Assembly: GCA_004794785.1 (NCBI GenBank)
Contig: SJOL01005921.1
Span: 368,597-432,596 of the forward strand
DNA: 64,000 nt
Reading direction: 5' to 3'
Source: Opisthorchis felineus
Taxonomy: Eukaryota; Platyhelminthes; Trematoda; Opisthorchiida; Opisthorchiidae
Position numbers and translations under genes: made by a program. Below are positions 59,951-64,000 of the stretch, in pieces (the stretch's first letter is position 1; every line of letters begins with the position of its first letter). The notes under the pieces are model-generated. The model did not search any database and was not told the origin of the DNA. It saw nothing but the letters and a program-made list of their open reading frames with translations.

Positions 59951-61153
59951 GCAGTGTGATTATCTCGCGCTTAGATAGGATATAGAGCTACGCATCTTTC
60001 AATCAAGGAAACGAGGTCACGTGTTGACTGGCTTCTCAAGTGACGGCTTCTCAGATGGAAGTTTCACTCGTCCAGTGAAATTATTCTTCCTTAAAACTCG
60101 AAAACTCCGCCAAGTATCCAATTACGTGTTCAGCAAACGTCATTTCAGGATCCTACGTCTCACACATGTATTCCGACTGCTATGCTTTCAGTCCTTCGAA
60201 AACGTAGTCAAAGGACCTGAAATTCAACTCTGCAGACGCGAATGGGCTGCATAACCATACCCAAATTGACATTGCCGTCTAAGAGGATAACTTTGAACCT
60301 GGATCGGCATTATCAACACATGTGTGAATCCGCTCGATTACAATGTGGCATATGTGAGTGTATCTCAACATGCATTAATGTGGCCTCTCATTCCCTGTTA
60401 AACGTAACAATAAGAGTCGGCTATGAGGTCGATTCATTCTACAGCAGGAGACACCTCGTTCGAGATGTCCGACCCCACAGATTGTGGATGGAGGAAGAGG
60501 ATTCATCCAAGGAGCAGTGAGTATTATAAGCTAGTTTTTAAAATACCACCGACAGGGAGAACGTCAAAACTTTGTTGAGTTCTGTCAAATGAGCGACTTG
60601 GTTAGTAGTGGCAAATGAGACGTCTATGTGACTGCGCATATGATAATCATGATGACCGGTCAAGTTGAAGCATCTACCAACGACGCGCGTCAACGAGTAT
60701 GCTAGAAAGCCCAAGCACAGCTGGTAGACTATAGATAGCTGGTTACATGTAAAAGGCGACTTGGCCACGCGCCAAAATTAGCGACAAATGAACACATCGA
60801 TTGGCTACTTACACATGGCTGTGACAGCAATGTGAATGCGCACGTTGTGCGTATGTGTGTGCGGAAATGAATGTGAAAAGCATAAACACCTGATTGTGCA
60901 CAACCAAAAAAAACCCGCAATGCATGACCAAAACTTTGGAAAGGCCGAATGGAATGTGACACTCAGTTGGCACACAATGGAGTGTGGTTCGAATACCCAC
61001 GTAGGTTAAGAATAACAGAGGATCCGTTGAGAAACATGTCATTGAACGACTGGTCCTGCCCACGCAGTGAATAGAAAGGATAATGCGGCATACGCGACAA
61101 GGGCAAAACAATAAACTTAAGGAGTGGGATACAGCTCTTGAGAAAACACTCAC

Positions 61154-61271
61154 CAGATCCTGCAATACCCGCTGAATTAGCTTCAATCGTTTGTATTCTG
61201 TCTAGTAGTTGCCGTCTTTCTGTTTCCATCATGGCCATAGCGTGTTCGTGGGATTGCTTCAATTGCGAATG
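61154..61271 (-). CDS. CLIP-170-like microtubule plus-end protein, penultimate recognised exon
   Basis: This 118-base exon lies between a pyrimidine-rich acceptor (TTGGCTACAG, AG at 61273-61272) and a strong donor (CTG|GTGAGT). It is open only in phase 0 and encodes 39 residues beginning HSQLKQSHEHAMAMMETER, typical of a coiled coil, then RRQLLDRIQTIEAN. It ends with one base that completes a Glu codon with the exon at 57268. The fit of phase and strand makes one transcript likely. Upstream exons with CAP-Gly domains must lie beyond 61271, probably outside the window. The exon by itself is not diagnostic; its identity comes from the next exon. Confidence 0.7.
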
Positions 61272-63788
61272 CTGTAGCCAATTGGAGGGAAATCAAGAGG
61301 CCCATAGTTGAGTCATTGTGTGCACCGGTTCAGTCAGGGATCGGATACAATAGTAATGATAACAGAAAGGGAAACACTCAAAGTAGTAACCGTCAAAGGG
61401 GCGACACAGAGTAAGTGAGGAATTTTGAAGTTAAGTCACTTAGGTTCGCAGATGGGGACGGCAAAATGCAGAGTTACAGACGGGAAGGTGGTTAACAGCA
61501 TTCGGAGAGATATATGTAGAAACCACAGTTGACGATAAAAGCAATGATCCTGGTTTCATAGGTCCCTCCAACAATAACAACAGAGTGATACTACATTGCA
61601 TGATAAGGCAACGGGTCTGTTATACTGATAGGAGGGAGGCACCGAGGGAGGCACTTGCCTTTCAACCAAGTTTGGAACGACATACCGTTTTTTTGTCACA
61701 CGGGCGCTACTATAGTGTTTGAAACAATCCATTTACGCAACGGTTTATGCGTGAATTCCCGCAACAATAAATGCACTTGTTCCGTTGCTTGTTGGGAGTT
61801 ATTACATAGTAGAAGGGTGGAATTCAAGAAGTTCCACTCGAGTTGCCTTCCCGAAAAGACTTTCAATTGTCAGCCGAACGACCGGGCTATATACTTCGTA
61901 ATACGTGATAGCTGTTCTTAAATTGCCAAAAAACAACCTCCTAACTGATTTCCCCGAAAATTCGGATTCCATACATCCTTCATAATATCAGCTAATGCTG
62001 ATTTCATACGCTGTAAATACGTCCCCGAATGCAAACTTTACATGAGCTATGAAGTCATTTCCTACCTACTTAAGTAGAAAGATAGTGTCATCCAGTGAAC
62101 CGCCACACGAAGTCTAAACGACATACCCTCCTGTGATTTTGTTCGTATAACTGAGCCGACTTTGATCGTCTATGCAATACTGACCGGATCCATAACCGTT
62201 AGCAAGACGACTGTGGTGGACTTGCCTGATGGCTCCTATCCTCGAGACGATACGCAAGAATTGGTTAACGTCAACCTACCAGTAACATGATTCCCCTTCT
62301 GTCTGTTGGGTTGTTGCAGTTCCTCCTCAATAGCTATAGATGAAATGTGGGAATCTCTCCGAAGCGCAAGCAAGAGATGTGAATAACCTGGAGGATAATA
62401 ACAAAAGCGCTCCATGTGTGTGTGTGGGGGGGGTTAAGCACTTTTTATTAGGCGTTCTTGGAGGTTTTCACTTGTTACGGATACCATGCATCAGAAATAT
62501 CTCACTTGGGGAAAGCCATTTCTTTCAAGTGGTGCCGCTTGGCGAGGGGTTACAAATCGAGAAGGACCATTTTTAACAAAGTCTCTCTTTGCGACCAACA
62601 GATAGGTGCGTATCACAGTAAATAGGAATGAACTATAAGCTGTAAGAACGTGTAACAGGTCATCAGTCACTGCGTAAAAGTACAGTCCAACGAGAACAAA
62701 CGAACCTGAGACAAGGCAACAGCCACTGATCGGAGTCCTGTGGTTCAGATCCAGCCCTCTAATCTTGGTTGTTCCTGTCAAGGCTTCGGCATCTGACTGC
62801 ATCACACTCACTACCGGTTGTGAGTCAGCAGTTCACCCGAAGATTACCACAGTACAAATACTCGATTCCATTCCACTATATTTACCAAAATAGGCTGCAC
62901 CTTCAGCGGCTACCATAAGGGGTGCATTTACCGGCAATCTGTACAATAACATGAGTTAAGACGGTTCGCCGCGAGGCTGCATAAACCCTAAACGATCGGC
63001 TTCTGAATTCCACATGGTTAGATCTGACCTCAACGGAGAGAGCAACAGATACAAAACAATCGGTAGAAAAGCACGAAAGTTGACTGACCACAAGAATAAC
63101 ATTCCATTTGCCAGCTCGCGCTCGCAAAAGAAACCAATAAGGGTAAGTTCTGGTGTGATTTGTATCAGCGATGCATATGGTCTAAGGAGTAATATCCTGT
63201 GACCGGAGTGTGAAGAGGACCTCATCATGACTAAACTAAACGCAGCCTGATTACACCTTGTGTAAAATTGAGAGTAAAGGGTTCAGAGTTTGGGACTGAA
63301 AACCACAGAAGACAACCCAGTAGTTCCGCTATTCTATTCGGTTGTGTAAAGTGCTCCATCCGAAGGGTTAACGCTAATGGGATCGGCCCAGAACACGTTC
63401 TATTTTTAAATGCAAGAGTTCCCATAAATAGAGTTCAGCGTTCCTCCACGCAGCCTAGATACACATGGAACGGCGGGATTGAAGGAGTATTCAGGAGTTG
63501 TGCTATTTATTAGCTTACTCATGGAGCACAATTAAACGAGAAACAGATTAGCGTCAGTGACACCAATCACTCTGTCTAGTCGATGTGACGACAAAGAACA
63601 AAGAAGTACACTAATAGAAGAAAATGCAAAGTGTTTCGGCGTATTCTGTTACTTGAATAAACTTCCTTTCGTTTCCCAAAGAATGATCTGGTTTCTCCAC
63701 GTATTCTGCACATTTTAGTCAGTCATTTGGCATCTGGTCATGGAACATCCTGAAATTTATCGAAACCCGTCTACACTCTAAAACTCAC
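61272..63788. other. No exon recognised (probably intronic)
   Basis: The minus-strand ORF at 62491-62811 (106 codons) and others show no coiled-coil or splice context. A G8 run is at about 62424-62431. Confidence 0.45.
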
Positions 63789-63929
63789 ATCTCTGGAATT
63801 AAACGGATAAGCATGTCATCAATATCTTTTTCTTGTATGGCGTACATCTGCCCCATCGTCCTGAACAGAAACCACACTTTTTTCAGGTCAGCCCAAAAGT
63901 GTGCTAATTCAGATTCCGTCCCACGACTG
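63789..63929 (-). CDS. Possible exon of a coiled-coil protein, gene unknown
   Basis: The minus-strand frame is open from about 63945 to a donor AT|GTGAGT (63788-63783). It contains ESELAHFWADLKKVWFLFR followed by TMGQMYAIQEKDIDDMLIR, an amphipathic, protein-like sequence. The start is uncertain: an AG at 63931-63930 has a weak pyrimidine tract, while TTTCTGTTCAG near 63868 is a better acceptor but would cut the exon to about 70 bases. The exon ends in phase 2 and cannot join directly to the phase-0 exon at 61271, so it needs another exon between or belongs to another gene. The spacing of W and F residues recalls rootletin-like coiled coils, which is only a guess. Confidence 0.4.
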
Positions 63930-64000
63930 CTTGCTCCAAAGCCAATTCATATTTTCAACCATGAGCCTTGTGCACAGTCTATACGGTGGATCATCAGCCA

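Larger units (their letters stand above)
57269..61153 (-). other. Intron of the CLIP-like gene (3.9 kb)
   Basis: The donor is GTGAGT (61153-61148) and the acceptor TTTCAG (57274-57269). It contains a poly-G run, an RTE 3' tail, repeat K copy 2 and a SINE. A plus-strand ORF of 149 codons at 59125-59574 includes a hydrophobic segment (VVFCYFILLLPLAVLVF) but has no other support, and I treat it as chance. Confidence 0.75.

Noticed and set aside
62491..62830. Minus-strand 106-codon ORF that might be part of a dispersed repeat
   Set aside because: I found no second copy in the window and cannot name the family.

Overview
The window looks like non-coding eukaryotic DNA from a flatworm, most likely a digenean trematode. 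The reasons are the spliced exons with GT-AG borders, the absence of operons or long conserved ORFs, and many decayed retroelements of the kinds known from trematodes: an RTE-type LINE end, a Ty3/gypsy pol relic, tRNA-derived SINEs and a hammerhead-ribozyme-bearing repeat. The species cannot be fixed from the sequence alone. There is a 293-base assembly gap at 19363-19655 and a single N at 24359.

Layout. 1-775 is the C-terminal end of an RTE-type retrotransposon reverse transcriptase ORF, open to the left edge, with its 3' UTR and GAT-repeat tail. About 9640-14950, minus strand, is a badly eroded gypsy-type pol (protease-like, RT, RNase H, linker, integrase core, integrase C-terminal end). 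It is interrupted by a tRNA-SINE-like insertion near 12085 and an inverted-repeat element at 10775-11110. tRNA-derived SINEs or SINE-like heads lie near 8.8, 12.1, 23.7, 25.2, 28.35, 36.95, 48.2, 52.3 and 59.85 kb. Tandem and low-complexity repeats occur at 19.66, 31.85, 33.85, 50.35 and 57.66 kb.

The one cellular gene I can name lies on the minus strand at the right. Exons at 61154-61271 and 57099-57268 join in phase and encode the C-terminal coiled-coil end of a CLIP-170-like microtubule plus-end protein. The 3.9-kb intron between them holds an RTE tail, an unassigned repeat and a SINE. A further possible exon of a coiled-coil protein sits at the right edge (63789 to about 63929). Its gene is not identified.

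The most interesting signal is a dispersed family of palindromic repeats with about a dozen pieces (10.8, 19.7, 21.3, 25.8, 32.9, 33.35, 34.1, 38.45, 38.9-39.2, 45.25 and 51.7 kb). Its outer arms carry a type-I hammerhead-ribozyme core (CTGATGA, stem II, GAAA, short stem III, GTC, stem I). The copy at 25.7 kb keeps every core base and all three helices. Two copies have 12-14 bp flanking direct repeats, which points to retrotransposition. Hammerheads are known in Penelope-like retroelements, schistosome SINE-like repeats and metazoan retrozymes, so this family is probably a relative of those. Its double-ended architecture and its 60-bp minimal inserted unit deserve a second look.

Most remaining ORFs are short, lack recognisable motifs or splice context, and I do not call them genes.
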